A stretch of DNA of 64,000 nt from Rubripirellula amarantea (GTDB lineage Bacteria > Planctomycetota > Planctomycetia > Pirellulales > Pirellulaceae), in the NCBI RefSeq assembly GCF_007859865.1, contig NZ_SJPI01000001.1:2232001-2296000 (forward strand). The letters are read 5' to 3'. Under the pieces are notes generated by a model. The model saw only the letters and a program-made list of their open reading frames with translations, did not search any database and was not told the DNA's origin. Position numbers and translations under genes: made by a program. The stretch's first letter is position 1, and each line of letters opens with the position of its first letter. Shown piece after piece: positions 1 through 8,687 of the stretch.

Positions 1-257
1 CAGTAACCACGATGAAGGCTGTTCAAGTTCAAACTTGCCAACAAGTTCCTACCACCGTGACCGTTCCTGTCTACTCGGCACCAGCCGCTAGCAGCGAAGT
101 GATCATGGATGGTGGTAGCTACAACAGCGGCATGATGAGCGAAGGCGTCATCATGGACGGCGGAGCAAGCTACAACAGTGGCGCAAGCTACGAGTCGGCT
201 CCTGTTGTTGAATCAGCTCCTATGGCTACCGGTGCTGGTTGCACCACCTGCCAGTAA
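1..257 (+). CDS. C-terminal end of a YTV-like, Cys-containing cell-wall protein (5' partial)
   Basis: The frame is open to the left edge, so the first ATG (position 12) is probably internal. The tail has TVTVPVY, two copies of the motif VIMDGG, Ser/Gly/Tyr-rich stretches and ends in CTTCQ. The complete protein encoded at 39739-41523 also ends with a VIIDGG motif followed by a Cys/Ala-rich tail and is full of YTV/VPV motifs, so I infer the two are paralogues. Proteins with YTV motifs and many cysteines are known from the proteinaceous cell wall of Rhodopirellula. The function is presumably structural. A strong terminator follows at 308-341. Family assignment rests on a short tail only. Confidence 0.6.
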   Translation, partial: VTTMKAVQVQTCQQVPTTVTVPVYSAPAASSEVIMDGGSYNSGMMSEGVIMDGGASYNSGASYESAPVVESAPMATGAGCTTCQ

Positions 258-307
258 GCTGCAGCAATCAAATCTTGCTGTCGTCAAGGCAGCAACGAAA
301 TAACGAA

Positions 308-341
308 AGCCCCGAGGATTTTGGTCCTCGGGGCTTTTTTT
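308..341 (+). terminator. Rho-independent terminator
   Basis: An 11-bp perfect stem (AGCCCCGAGGA / TCCTCGGGGCT) with a six-base loop is followed by seven T. It lies 50 bases after the stop of the partial cell-wall protein gene and fits as its terminator. Confidence 0.9.
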
Positions 342-439
342 GTGCGCATCCCTAGCCCATCATCAATAGTGCAGTGACCCGCACTGCAACCCGTTCGTAA
401 TTCGCACTTTCACTTGCCACCCTTATCGCTCGTCTTCCA

Positions 440-1225
440 ATGCAGCATGTTGATGTCAAAGTTCACGGTGCTATCGCCACCATCAAGTTGGACCGTACTC
501 AAACCCGAAACGCGCTTAGCCAAGCCGCCATCGAAGATCTGAAGACAGCCTTTGGCGATGTCCATCAAGAAAAACGTGCGAAGGCGGTTGTGTTGACCGC
601 TGCGGGTAGCGAGTTTTGCTCGGGGCTCGATATGAAAGTGATGAACGATATCGCGTCTCTACCGAACCACGAGTCGATGCCCGAGTGGTTCGAGTTGTGG
701 ACTGGCTTCGCCGAATTGATCGAGCAGATACTTCGTTTCCCCAAACCCGTCATCGCAGGCGTCGACGGATCTGCACTTGGTGCGGGCCTCGCGCTCGCAT
801 TGGCAGCCGATGTGATCGTTCCCTCCAAGACCGCTAGATTCGAGGCTACGGCGGTCAATCGAGGTTTGGTGGGAGGAATCACAACCGCGCTGTTGGCTTT
901 TCGATTCGGGGCGGCTGTCGCAGCCCGCATGAGTCTCTCTGGCGAAGCGATTGATGCTGATGAAGCCTATCGGTTGGGGATGGTTGAGAAACCAGTCGAT
1001 TCAACGCAGATTTGGGTGGCCGCGTCGAGTTTGGCGACTCGTTGTTCGCAGGGGCCTCGCGAAGCTATTCAGGCAACCAAACGAGTCCTGAACGAAGGAG
1101 TAGGAGAACTCATGCTGACGCATCTTGCAGCAGGTGCAGCAGACAGTGCGACAGCCTGCACTACCGAATCTGCGCTCGAAGGAATCCGTGCCTTTTGTCA
1201 GAAACGCGAGCCCGAATGGCCCTAG
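440..1225 (+). CDS. Enoyl-CoA hydratase/isomerase (crotonase) family protein
   Basis: At 261 residues it has the usual length of single-domain crotonases, which act on acyl-CoA thioesters. Both halves of the family's oxyanion hole are visible: EFCSGLDMK, and the glycine-rich GSALGAGLALALAADV that follows FPKPVIAGVD. The two glutamates that catalyse hydration in rat enoyl-CoA hydratase (Glu144 and Glu164) align by eye with Ala (FEATAVNRG) and Arg (AARMSLSGE), so ordinary hydratase activity is doubtful; another crotonase reaction such as isomerisation or hydrolysis is possible. It stands alone, with no other fatty-acid degradation gene nearby. Family call is firm, substrate unknown. Confidence 0.88.
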   Translation: MQHVDVKVHGAIATIKLDRTQTRNALSQAAIEDLKTAFGDVHQEKRAKAVVLTAAGSEFCSGLDMKVMNDIASLPNHESMPEWFELWTGFAELIEQILRFPKPVIAGVDGSALGAGLALALAADVIVPSKTARFEATAVNRGLVGGITTALLAFRFGAAVAARMSLSGEAIDADEAYRLGMVEKPVDSTQIWVAASSLATRCSQGPREAIQATKRVLNEGVGELMLTHLAAGAADSATACTTESALEGIRAFCQKREPEWP

Positions 1226-1294
1226 TGTCCAGTCAGGATTCAACTTCCTCGTCTACTTTTACTTGCTTGCTTTTATAGGACGGTTTTCATCACC

Positions 1295-2578
1295 ATGGTT
1301 CAATTTACGACTTCATCGACACGTAATCGAGTTGTCGCTCGGGGTGTGATGGCTTTCTTCGCTGGAATGTGTTGCTTTGGCGGCGAGCTTCTAGCTCAAA
1401 CGCAGTGGAAGGATGTTCCGCTCGTTCGCACGATCGACACGGTTAGTCCTTGGACCGGAATGGTGTTATGGAGCGAAAGCGATCATGCCCAATCCGATTC
1501 GATTGCCTTGGAGTTTAGCTACATCCGCTACGACAGCATCGTCAAAGCCTCGGGGCAGTACGATTGGTCATCCATCGATCAATTACTGGATGAAGTAGCA
1601 AGTCGAAAGCATCAAGCAGTGCTACGGTTCCACTATGTCTACCCAGGCAAAGACTCGTCCGTTCCCCCCCATGTCAAGGCAAGCTCTGGTTACAAGAAGA
1701 TCGTCGCCAAGAGTGAAGGCAAGAAGACAGAGTTTGTGGATTGGAGTCACCCCAGCATCGAAGCCTTCACGCTAGATTTCTACACGAAGTTTGCTGCTCG
1801 CTACGACACAGACCCTCGCATCGCGTACTTGCAGACTGGATTTGGGCTTTGGGCCGAGTACCACATTTATAGTGGTCCGCGCAAGGTTGGAGAAACTTTC
1901 CCTTCATTGGCGTTTCAGCGAACGTTTGTAAAGCATCTTGATGAGCAGTTCGATCAGCTCCGGTGGATGATCTCGGTAGACGCTGCGGATGGTGATTATT
2001 CACCGTTTGAATCGGAGCCGAATCTTAAAAACCTCGCTTTCGGCGTATTTGACGATTCGTTTCTTTGGAAGCAGCATGCCAAGCAGAACGGTGTGAATTG
2101 GCAATTCTTTGGTAGTGAACGCTGGAAGCAAAATCCGGCTGGCGGAGAACTGAGTTACTACACCGGTCGAGACCAGAAGCAGGCCCTTGCAGAAACCGGG
2201 CCCCACGGGATTCCCTTCGAGAAAATGGCGGCTGACTACCACATTTCTTTCATGATCGGAAACGACCAACCTAACTATCAAAGTATGGACCGTATTCGAA
2301 AGGCATCTCAAGCTATCGGATATCGATTTCGAATTACCGAGTATCAAACCAACGATGCGAGCGTGCGGGTAGTTGTGAAGAATGAAGGCGTTGCCCCCGC
2401 TTACTACGATGCCTTCGTGGCGATCGACTCTCATCGCAGTGAAACAAGTCTTCGCGGACTATTGCCCGGTGAGACTCGCGAGTGCTTAATCGCTAATGTA
2501 AGTCCAGGCGAGGTTACCATCGAATCGGATCGGCTTGTTTCGGGGGAAATCATTCCGTTCATCGCCGAGTTGCCATAA
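1295..2578 (+). CDS. Secreted DUF4832-like (glycosidase-like barrel) protein
   Basis: The 427-residue product starts with a signal peptide ending near LLAQTQW. The mature part reads like the DUF4874/DUF4832 arrangement: VSPWTGMVLW, then YDWSSIDQLLDEVASR and AVLRFHYVYPG (strand-helix pattern of a TIM barrel), FGLWAEYH, and a C-terminal beta-sandwich with VRVVVKNEGVAPAYYD and LRGLLPGE. Such proteins are thought to resemble beta-glycosidases, but no catalytic activity is established for this one. It probably acts in the periplasm or outside the cell on polysaccharide. It begins 69 bases after the crotonase gene on the same strand; a functional link is not evident. A run of seven C at 1664-1670 lies inside the gene. 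Confidence 0.65.
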   Translation: MVQFTTSSTRNRVVARGVMAFFAGMCCFGGELLAQTQWKDVPLVRTIDTVSPWTGMVLWSESDHAQSDSIALEFSYIRYDSIVKASGQYDWSSIDQLLDEVASRKHQAVLRFHYVYPGKDSSVPPHVKASSGYKKIVAKSEGKKTEFVDWSHPSIEAFTLDFYTKFAARYDTDPRIAYLQTGFGLWAEYHIYSGPRKVGETFPSLAFQRTFVKHLDEQFDQLRWMISVDAADGDYSPFESEPNLKNLAFGVFDDSFLWKQHAKQNGVNWQFFGSERWKQNPAGGELSYYTGRDQKQALAETGPHGIPFEKMAADYHISFMIGNDQPNYQSMDRIRKASQAIGYRFRITEYQTNDASVRVVVKNEGVAPAYYDAFVAIDSHRSETSLRGLLPGETRECLIANVSPGEVTIESDRLVSGEIIPFIAELP

Positions 2579-2895
2579 CACTTACGACTCGATGTTATGT
2601 CTCGCTGATTCGTGCGAGTCGATCACCATGTCTTGGATTGGGTTTTCTTGCTCGACCACGCTTCACCGCAAGTTCGAGATGAAGCGTTGCCTACGTTGGG
2701 CCTGATGGAGCTAGGCGTATTAGCCATCTCAAGTTCCAACGACAAGTCTGGTACCGAGCTAGCGAAATCGCCCATCGCACGCTGCGCTTGATTCAAGAAT
2801 GTCAGACGAGATTCGGTCCTTTCTTGTCTAGCAAACGCACTAGCTAAACAGGGCATAGGGTAGTCAAGGCATAGGGTCGTCAGGACGCTAGGTGA
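2579..2895. other. Intergenic, 317 bp, convergent gene ends
   Basis: The region separates two convergent genes. Two short frames are open: a plus-strand GTG frame at 2612-2791 (59 codons) and a minus-strand frame at 2623-2856 (77 codons). Neither has a clear ribosome binding site and I cannot say either is a gene. Degenerate short repeats of the type GCATAGGGTAGTCAAG occur near 2850-2890. No terminator hairpin with a T-run was found. Confidence 0.4.
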
Positions 2896-3807
2896 TTAGG
2901 GCACTATGGAATCATGCGGAAAGAGCAAGCCGCGAATTAGTTCGACATCGATTTGGGACGACACCATCTCCACCGATCCGTCGAAGCGGCTAAATATCGC
3001 TCCGGCGGGATGGGGCGAACCCCAATTGTTTACGAAACTAATGCCCGGTGCATCGGGTTCGATGATGACGCCTCCACGGACTGTTCCATGACTGCCGCCT
3101 GAAAAGATAGGTTCGTCGTGATGCCATGTTGTGGCTGCATGCACAACCGGATCGAATGCTTTTTCACCTAGCGCGATTGTTTGACTTAGCCCATCCAAGA
3201 TGGCTGAATCTCGCAATGCATCTGGCTTCTGCAGCATGACATATCGGTTGCCCGCGTAGTCGGTCTGCGCCCATGCCCGTCCGGCGGTGGTGTAGTCACC
3301 AAACTCGTCAGTCGTCACTACCGTGGGGTCGGTTCGACTTCGGCTGGGGCAACGGAACAGCGGACCTGCCGACTCGACTTCCATCGTCTCATAAGAGCTT
3401 GGTTGTTCGATCGACGGTAGGATCGCATACGCCCAGCTTCCTGTTTGATCATGAGGCTTCGCACCAGGCAATCCAACGCCCCACCAGAATTGTTCGTTGC
3501 TGTTATTGTCGTACGTACCGATAGTGACCATGGACCCATCGCTAGCACGAATTTTGCTGTCTTCCGAAGGGCCACCGTTCGTGGGAAACGACCTCAGTTT
3601 GTTGAGGTGTAGTTGGAGGCCAAGAGTCAACTGCCGAACATTGTTGAGGCACTGAGTCCGACGTGCAGCTTCACGAGAGTTCTGCAATGCACTGCTCATC
3701 AGCGACAAGAGCAAACCGACGATCGCAATGCAAATCAACAACTCAATCACTGTAAATCCGCAGCGAGATTGCCTTGACTGTTCTTCGCGTATTTGAATGC
3801 CTTGCAT
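2896..3807 (-). CDS. DUF1559 protein with type IV pilin-like N-terminus
   Basis: The 303-residue product has a short basic leader, then the prepilin motif GFTVIELLICIAIVGLL (cleavage expected after the Gly), followed by SREAARRTQCLNNVRQL, which is the hallmark of the DUF1559 family expanded in planctomycetes. The C-terminal FSRFDGSVEMV matches the family's conserved end (H/F-x-DGSV). Family members are believed to be processed by a prepilin peptidase and anchored through the N-terminal helix; their role is unknown. It is the last gene of the minus-strand series that begins with the Cys-rich peptide at 8607, 42 bases after the glycosyltransferase gene, so it may be co-transcribed with it. Confidence 0.93.
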   Translation of the reverse strand: MQGIQIREEQSRQSRCGFTVIELLICIAIVGLLLSLMSSALQNSREAARRTQCLNNVRQLTLGLQLHLNKLRSFPTNGGPSEDSKIRASDGSMVTIGTYDNNSNEQFWWGVGLPGAKPHDQTGSWAYAILPSIEQPSSYETMEVESAGPLFRCPSRSRTDPTVVTTDEFGDYTTAGRAWAQTDYAGNRYVMLQKPDALRDSAILDGLSQTIALGEKAFDPVVHAATTWHHDEPIFSGGSHGTVRGGVIIEPDAPGISFVNNWGSPHPAGAIFSRFDGSVEMVSSQIDVELIRGLLFPHDSIVP

Positions 3808-3849
3808 CGTTGTATTCCTTTCGCCGCCTATCTAGCGAGTTTGAATGGA

Positions 3850-5580
3850 TCAGTTTTCGTAGACAAAGTGACTTACACCAATTTCGTATGTTGGCTCGCG
3901 GTGGATGTACTGGATTCCCTTTGCCCCTACGAGGTCATGCTTGCTCATCACGGTCCATCGCTGGGCGTCCTGGCTGATGGTCACGTGATCGGGCAAGCCC
4001 ATTGATTCGGGCGTCTGAGAATTGAACCCATTGATTGACACAATGTTGACGGGGCGGATTTCGGGGTGCTGTTCAAGCCATTGCCTTACTAAATAGCAGT
4101 CCTGCCCCCAGTCGGTTGCGTCATTAAAGAGATGCTTATAGCCATCGCGCGAACCGCCTGATGGAAGATTGAAGAACCCCAGCCAATGCGGTGTGGCCCC
4201 GATGCAGGCGACCACTGTCAAGCCAGCACCCGTCCAAGTCAACTTGGCATACCACGACGTCCAATCGACGATCCGAAGCGCAGACGCAGTAAGGAAAAAA
4301 GCGAATGGGTAGAATGGGAAAATGTAGCGATGTTGTTGGGCAAACCCGCTTTTGTAGGCGGTGATCTGTAGCATCGCAAATGCAATCACACCTACCAACG
4401 CCACGTCAATCTTTGCGATCACGGCGAGCTTGCGGTTGCTTTGCATGTAAATACAAACAGCGCTCGCAGTCATTGCGAGCCACGTTCCCGTCGGCAACTT
4501 GACAAGCATTGCGTAGAGATAGAACCACCACCACCCGGTGCCCGATAGCGTGCCAGCGGCGTAGCCTCCTAAGCCCGTTTCAAAGTCATACTGTTGGCGA
4601 TCCATCCCCACGACAAATTCTTGAGGTACGGGCATTGGTAAGTTAGCAAACCAACGTTCTCGATATCGTGGTGGAGTTTGCTCCCAAGTTGTGCCGATGG
4701 GTTGGTCGGTTAAAAAACAAACTTCGCCAATTGGTTTGCCGACGCCCTCGAAACGATATGGCACCGCAATCGTCCCCAGCGAAACCGCGACCGCTAACAG
4801 TGATTGCAGAATGACTGTAGATCGCCCATGCCGATTACCTACGACCACATAGATCGCGAATACCAAGAAGAACGGCCACAACAATAGAGCGGTGAATTTG
4901 CATAGCGTAGCGAAGCCGAGCGAGAAGCCACCTGCAATCGAGCGAGCCCACGTTGGTGTGCGGCACCAGGCTGCAAACAGAAAGCAAGCAATCAACATGC
5001 TGGCCGCGACAGGGACATCGTTAGTGATCAGTGATCCATGAGCGATAATTTCGGGTTGGAACGCCCATAACGTCGCGGCCAACAGGCCACCGGGTTTACC
5101 AAAACAAATGGACCCCCAATAAAACAACGTCAGGGTACCCATCACCGCAAACGAGCCAACCAGCAAGCGTCCGAGAAACAGGTGTCGTTGAAATTCTTCC
5201 GGATATCGAGCGAACAACTGATGGCCATCGTCAAACTCAAAACGGCCGCGAGCAACGTGATCTGCTGATGTCCGCTCTTGTTCCCCCACGCCGGTTCGGC
5301 GCTCCGAATCAATAATTGGCACATCATTCCAAAGGAGATAAGCAGGCAGAGTTCCGATGGCACGTATCAATGGCGGATTGACATTGAAGGTTTCGATGTC
5401 GCGGTGCTTCCAGTACTGCAAGCCCGCATAGAAATGACCAAACTCATCTCGCACCGGAGAACTTCGATAAGCGGATACGACTAGAAAGGTAATTTGAACG
5501 ACACAGACGGCGATCAACAGCAACTTTAACCAATCGCAGTTTCTGGTCCGCTGCTCAGTATGACGAGACTGTTCACTCAT
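3850..5580 (-). CDS. Polytopic GT-C (GT39/PMT-like) glycosyltransferase
   Basis: A 576-residue integral membrane protein with roughly ten hydrophobic segments. After the first membrane segment comes RDEFGHFYAGLQYW, the acidic first-loop motif (Asp45-Glu46) expected of GT-C enzymes that use polyprenyl-phosphate sugars, then NPPLIRAIGTLPAYLLW. The long soluble C-terminal part (DWGQDCYLVRQWLEQHP) resembles the luminal part of planctomycete and verrucomicrobial PMT-like proteins. The likely reaction is transfer of a sugar from a lipid carrier to an exported acceptor; the acceptor is unknown. Its ATG overlaps the end of the upstream DUF1573 gene by 8 bases (ATGAGTGA), which indicates translational coupling. 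Confidence 0.8.
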   Translation of the reverse strand: MSEQSRHTEQRTRNCDWLKLLLIAVCVVQITFLVVSAYRSSPVRDEFGHFYAGLQYWKHRDIETFNVNPPLIRAIGTLPAYLLWNDVPIIDSERRTGVGEQERTSADHVARGRFEFDDGHQLFARYPEEFQRHLFLGRLLVGSFAVMGTLTLFYWGSICFGKPGGLLAATLWAFQPEIIAHGSLITNDVPVAASMLIACFLFAAWCRTPTWARSIAGGFSLGFATLCKFTALLLWPFFLVFAIYVVVGNRHGRSTVILQSLLAVAVSLGTIAVPYRFEGVGKPIGEVCFLTDQPIGTTWEQTPPRYRERWFANLPMPVPQEFVVGMDRQQYDFETGLGGYAAGTLSGTGWWWFYLYAMLVKLPTGTWLAMTASAVCIYMQSNRKLAVIAKIDVALVGVIAFAMLQITAYKSGFAQQHRYIFPFYPFAFFLTASALRIVDWTSWYAKLTWTGAGLTVVACIGATPHWLGFFNLPSGGSRDGYKHLFNDATDWGQDCYLVRQWLEQHPEIRPVNIVSINGFNSQTPESMGLPDHVTISQDAQRWTVMSKHDLVGAKGIQYIHREPTYEIGVSHFVYEN

Positions 5581-6292
5581 CTCGTAGATCCACGATGATG
5601 AATACGTCGATGGTCGAAAAACTATTTGAGTGTCCTACCTCTAACCGCACTTGTTGGTGGTGGAAACCACGTCGCTTTGTTTGCTGGTTGCCGCGAACGA
5701 TCAAACGAAATGTATTGGTGTCCTCGAAGTCGGATTCGTCCAAGCTGACAAGCAATGGAGCGTCAGTCGGCAACGGTTCAAGCTTGATTCCCGTAAGCAG
5801 TATTTGATGCTCATTGCGAATGTGATAGGGAATTACAAGCTCCTCTTGCGAATTTACCGGAACGACACCGGCAAACGTTTTCTGAGGAATGATCACGAGC
5901 GGCCTTTTGCCCTCGAAACGTATCGTCGTTTCGCACAAAATCTGATCGTTGGCGATCGCTTGCACGCGATAACTGTTCGGGCCGCCAAAAACGTCTGTGA
6001 ATCGCAGTTCGATCTTGCGACTCGAATCCGGTTCTAACTCGATCGGACCTTCATCAGTCTCGATGCAGTTACAACTACCAGCGACACGGTCAACTCGTAT
6101 GGTGGATTTACCCGGATTGTGAAGCTCAACCACCCGGGTTTCGTTCTCGCCGGATTGAATCGATCCAAAATTGTATTCCTGTTCAGAAAACTCCGGCGTT
6201 TGGATTGGTTTGGATTGTTCGCATCCAACACCAAGAGCTATCAGACAAGTAAGGAAACTGAAACGTACTTTATCCAAACTTAGACTAGCCAA
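5573..6292 (-). CDS. DUF1573 lipoprotein
   Basis: The mature part opens with YNFGSIQSGENETRVVELHN and includes GSCNCIETDEG, the Cys-x-Cys strand typical of DUF1573, an Ig-like domain family common in planctomycetes and Bacteroidetes. A second beta domain follows (IPYHIRNEHQILLTGIKLE). A lipobox is visible (LIALGVGC), so the protein should be anchored to a membrane. The frame extends upstream to an ATG at 6403, but that would overlap the previous gene by about 110 bases; a TTG at 6292, two bases after the previous stop, gives a normal lipoprotein signal and is preferred. The product is then about 239 residues. Function unknown; it is sandwiched between a C39-like peptidase and a glycosyltransferase. 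Confidence 0.82.
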   Translation of the reverse strand: MASLSLDKVRFSFLTCLIALGVGCEQSKPIQTPEFSEQEYNFGSIQSGENETRVVELHNPGKSTIRVDRVAGSCNCIETDEGPIELEPDSSRKIELRFTDVFGGPNSYRVQAIANDQILCETTIRFEGKRPLVIIPQKTFAGVVPVNSQEELVIPYHIRNEHQILLTGIKLEPLPTDAPLLVSLDESDFEDTNTFRLIVRGNQQTKRRGFHHQQVRLEVGHSNSFSTIDVFIIVDLRDE

Positions 6293-6293
6293 T

Positions 6294-6989
6294 TTATTGC
6301 TCCGATCGTGTTCGTTTTGCAATGGCAACAAAAACCAGAGCCAAGAGCCCGGCCAAAGTTGTCCAACCGGATTGAACAAGATGCGAACAAAATGACGTAG
6401 CAATTTGCAATGTGGATGGTTCTAGCGATTCGGTTGCGATGACCATGATCGGAATTTCCGTAGTGCCTTCAATTTCAAACGTGAACAATTCGTTGGTTTG
6501 CGAGTCTAGCAAAACAGCGTTGCCATTCGCTTCGATCGTACGAAGGACGACGAAGTGCCCTAAAGATTCCCTTTTGAGGTCTGTTGACGTTGGCGCCATC
6601 CATGCAATCGCTGATGCACCGCGGTTTAGCAAGTGATTGACATGTGGGGCGTTATGTTGCTCGAGAAGCATCGCACGGGTGTTAAGACCAAGCGACTTGA
6701 TCGCTTGTTCGATATCACCAAGGGTTACAAACGGTGATTGCATAAGCTGCGTAGTTGCCTCGTTTCGGGACCACGTAGCTCCTATCTCATCCGCACAGAA
6801 CCTCGCACTGTCGTAGCCACAAAAACCGGCGGTCGCCACCTTCGGGGCAGCGTTCACGGTGCTGGTATCCCCAACCGTTTGCTGCTGGGCGAACGCTTGA
6901 TCCGAAAGAAGGCTGCAAGCAGTAAGCAACGCTGCCTTCATTGACAACATCAATGGTGCGTTGCCAGCGTTCCTGTGTGAACTACGCAT
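6294..6989 (-). CDS. Membrane-anchored C39-like cysteine peptidase
   Basis: 231 residues: signal peptide up to about QAFA (34), a C39-like papain-fold domain, and a C-terminal membrane helix (LAGLLALVFVAIA) followed by a basic end. The catalytic triad can be traced: Cys57 in CGYDSARFCADEIG, His144 in GHFVVLRTI, and Asp161 in AVLLDSQTN. C39 peptidases normally form the N-terminal part of bacteriocin ABC exporters and cut after double glycine in leader peptides; here the domain is free-standing and predicted to face the periplasm. The oxyanion Gln of the family is not obvious. Its ATG overlaps the stop of the upstream gene by 8 bases. A natural substrate candidate is the Cys-rich peptide encoded upstream (inference). 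Confidence 0.75.
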   Translation of the reverse strand: MRSSHRNAGNAPLMLSMKAALLTACSLLSDQAFAQQQTVGDTSTVNAAPKVATAGFCGYDSARFCADEIGATWSRNEATTQLMQSPFVTLGDIEQAIKSLGLNTRAMLLEQHNAPHVNHLLNRGASAIAWMAPTSTDLKRESLGHFVVLRTIEANGNAVLLDSQTNELFTFEIEGTTEIPIMVIATESLEPSTLQIATSFCSHLVQSGWTTLAGLLALVFVAIAKRTRSEQ

Positions 6990-8106
6990 CGACTGTTTCC
7001 TGTCGCCACGACCGCAGCAGCAACAACCCGATGATGGCGATGGCCAGCCCCACGTTGATCCAAACGAAGGGCACTTTTTTCGCTTTGACGTTCGATCGTA
7101 GGTTCTCAGCAGAACGTGCTCGAATGCTCTTTAGTTGATCCGAAGTAAAGGGGATTTCTTCGATCTTCGTTTGTTCCTCGTGCCATACAACTGTGCCGGT
7201 TGGCCACGGCGGGAACCAATCATAAGAAGCCAGTTCGGCTTCGTCCAACTCAGTGACCTCGAGAAGTTGGAACTCCTGAGTCTGAGAGTAGGTCACACGT
7301 TTTCCCTTTTGGGGATAGCGATAGTTGCCGTAGAGGACGAGTTCTGAAACCGACATCCCCTGAACCACCTTGCTATGCGGCGTGACGTTGTGATCCCAAC
7401 TTTCAAGCGTCAGGTACTCTGGCCAAGAACTGACCACGTATTGCAGATTCGCCCCTTCCGGAAGTTCTGACTTAAACTCCAACGCATCGCGGTCGGCAGT
7501 GTGCTTAACCTTCATGATCGTGAAATCATCTTTGACGGATTCCAAAGGCTCGTGGTCGACGATTCCATCAAATTTGTATACCGCCGGTGTGAGCGCGTTT
7601 AAGAATGGGTCATCCAAAACGACGGCTATGTTGATACCTGCGAGAACGCTGGCGGAGGAATTGGGGTTCCAGTTGGTGAAGTCGACCAATAGATCTCGCC
7701 AAAACACTCTCGATTCTTTGCCATCGAAACCCGAGAAGTAAGTCATCAAGGGATCTTCGTCCGTGTGCGGTTCGCCACGGTTCTGTTGAAAATGAACCAT
7801 GCAAATGGGCACCGAGCTTCTGCCCTGGCTCCGACGTCCAATGACAAGCTCACGAGTACCTTCGTAAAGAATATCTCCCTTGCTTAGATAGATGCCTCCC
7901 GGTTCAGCTTCTGGGTGTTCGGTGATTTTGATTTCATATCGATACTTCTTTCCGAAGAAGTAGTCGCGGTTCCAAGCGACTCGGCGAATTTCATCAGCAT
8001 TGGGGATATCGTCCGCCATGCCTGTTGCCGACCATGTCACGACAAACAGGCAAGCTAAATGGATACCCGTAAATGTGCTGATGCTAAGAATCGTGAAACG
8101 AAACAC
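6982..8106 (-). CDS. Exported single-pass membrane protein of unknown function
   Basis: I do not recognise the family. The 374-residue product has a signal peptide ending near TGMADD, a large extracytoplasmic part rich in beta-strand patterns (YRYEIKITEHPEA, ELVIGRRSQG, VTYSQTQEFQLLEVTEL) and a C-terminal membrane helix (FVWINVGLAIAIIGLLLL) ending in RSWRQ. This topology, with the bulk outside and a short basic cytoplasmic tail, is the same as that of the C39-like peptidase encoded directly after it, with which it overlaps by 8 bases. The beta-rich layout would be compatible with a LolA-like or substrate-holding fold, but that is a guess. It lies 81 bases after the Cys-rich peptide gene. Confidence 0.8.
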   Translation of the reverse strand: MFRFTILSISTFTGIHLACLFVVTWSATGMADDIPNADEIRRVAWNRDYFFGKKYRYEIKITEHPEAEPGGIYLSKGDILYEGTRELVIGRRSQGRSSVPICMVHFQQNRGEPHTDEDPLMTYFSGFDGKESRVFWRDLLVDFTNWNPNSSASVLAGINIAVVLDDPFLNALTPAVYKFDGIVDHEPLESVKDDFTIMKVKHTADRDALEFKSELPEGANLQYVVSSWPEYLTLESWDHNVTPHSKVVQGMSVSELVLYGNYRYPQKGKRVTYSQTQEFQLLEVTELDEAELASYDWFPPWPTGTVVWHEEQTKIEEIPFTSDQLKSIRARSAENLRSNVKAKKVPFVWINVGLAIAIIGLLLLRSWRQETVDA

Positions 8107-8187
8107 AAAACACCACGTCTTGACCGAGGCTTAGAAGTAACAACTTTGAGACTGACAAGGGATAGAGCGCACCCCAAATAGCGAGAC

Positions 8188-8607
8188 TCAATTACAGGTC
8201 AGGAAATTGCCGCATGTTCCAGCACCGGTCTGGTTCCATGAACGACCTCCGCCAGGATTAGGCGAGCACGTTAGTTTCATACCTGGGCACTTGTCTCCAT
8301 TCACTGCGGGCGGATAGCAATAATCATAAAGAAACGGGTAGCAGCGTTTCTGTTGCATTTGGGAGGTGCACTTATCAATTGTAGAGTTGCCATTACAGGG
8401 AATTCCCGGCCCGGCGCCTTGATAGGTTACCGTGCATACTGAAAGGTCGTCGTCGTAGCAACGTTCTTCCGCTCCATACCCACCAAGTCTGCTCATCAGA
8501 CTTGTGTCATATCCCCAATCAAGTAGCGTGTAATTGGACGACGTTAGCACAGCCATTCCAAGGCAAGCCAACACGCCAAACGTCGAAACCCATCGAAAAA
8601 TTTTCAT
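8188..8607 (-). CDS. Small secreted peptide with ten cysteines
   Basis: The product has 139 residues from the ATG at 8607 (MKIFRWVSTFGVLACLG), which begins a signal or anchor sequence; an upstream in-frame ATG at 8664 would spoil it. Residues 24-43 form a linker ending in SLMSRLGG, and immediately afterwards the sequence changes to a Cys-rich module with ten cysteines (from ERCYDDDLSVC to the final LTCN), enough for five disulfides, plus many Tyr, Pro and Gly. The Gly42-Gly43 pair just before the module looks like a double-glycine cleavage site. It is the first gene of a minus-strand operon with a C39-like peptidase. No known family recognised; a cell-surface or released disulfide-rich peptide is the likely role. 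Confidence 0.72.
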   Translation of the reverse strand: MKIFRWVSTFGVLACLGMAVLTSSNYTLLDWGYDTSLMSRLGGYGAEERCYDDDLSVCTVTYQGAGPGIPCNGNSTIDKCTSQMQQKRCYPFLYDYCYPPAVNGDKCPGMKLTCSPNPGGGRSWNQTGAGTCGNFLTCN

Positions 8608-8687
8608 AGCAAAGACCGTTGATACAATTGAAACGGCATTGTCGACACGTACGCCGTGCCGCATGGCTAAATGGTATGCTGTCCGGA

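Noticed and set aside
2623-2856. 77-codon minus-strand frame in the intergenic region
   Set aside because: No ribosome binding site or recognisable family; a competing short plus-strand frame exists, so coding status is undecided.
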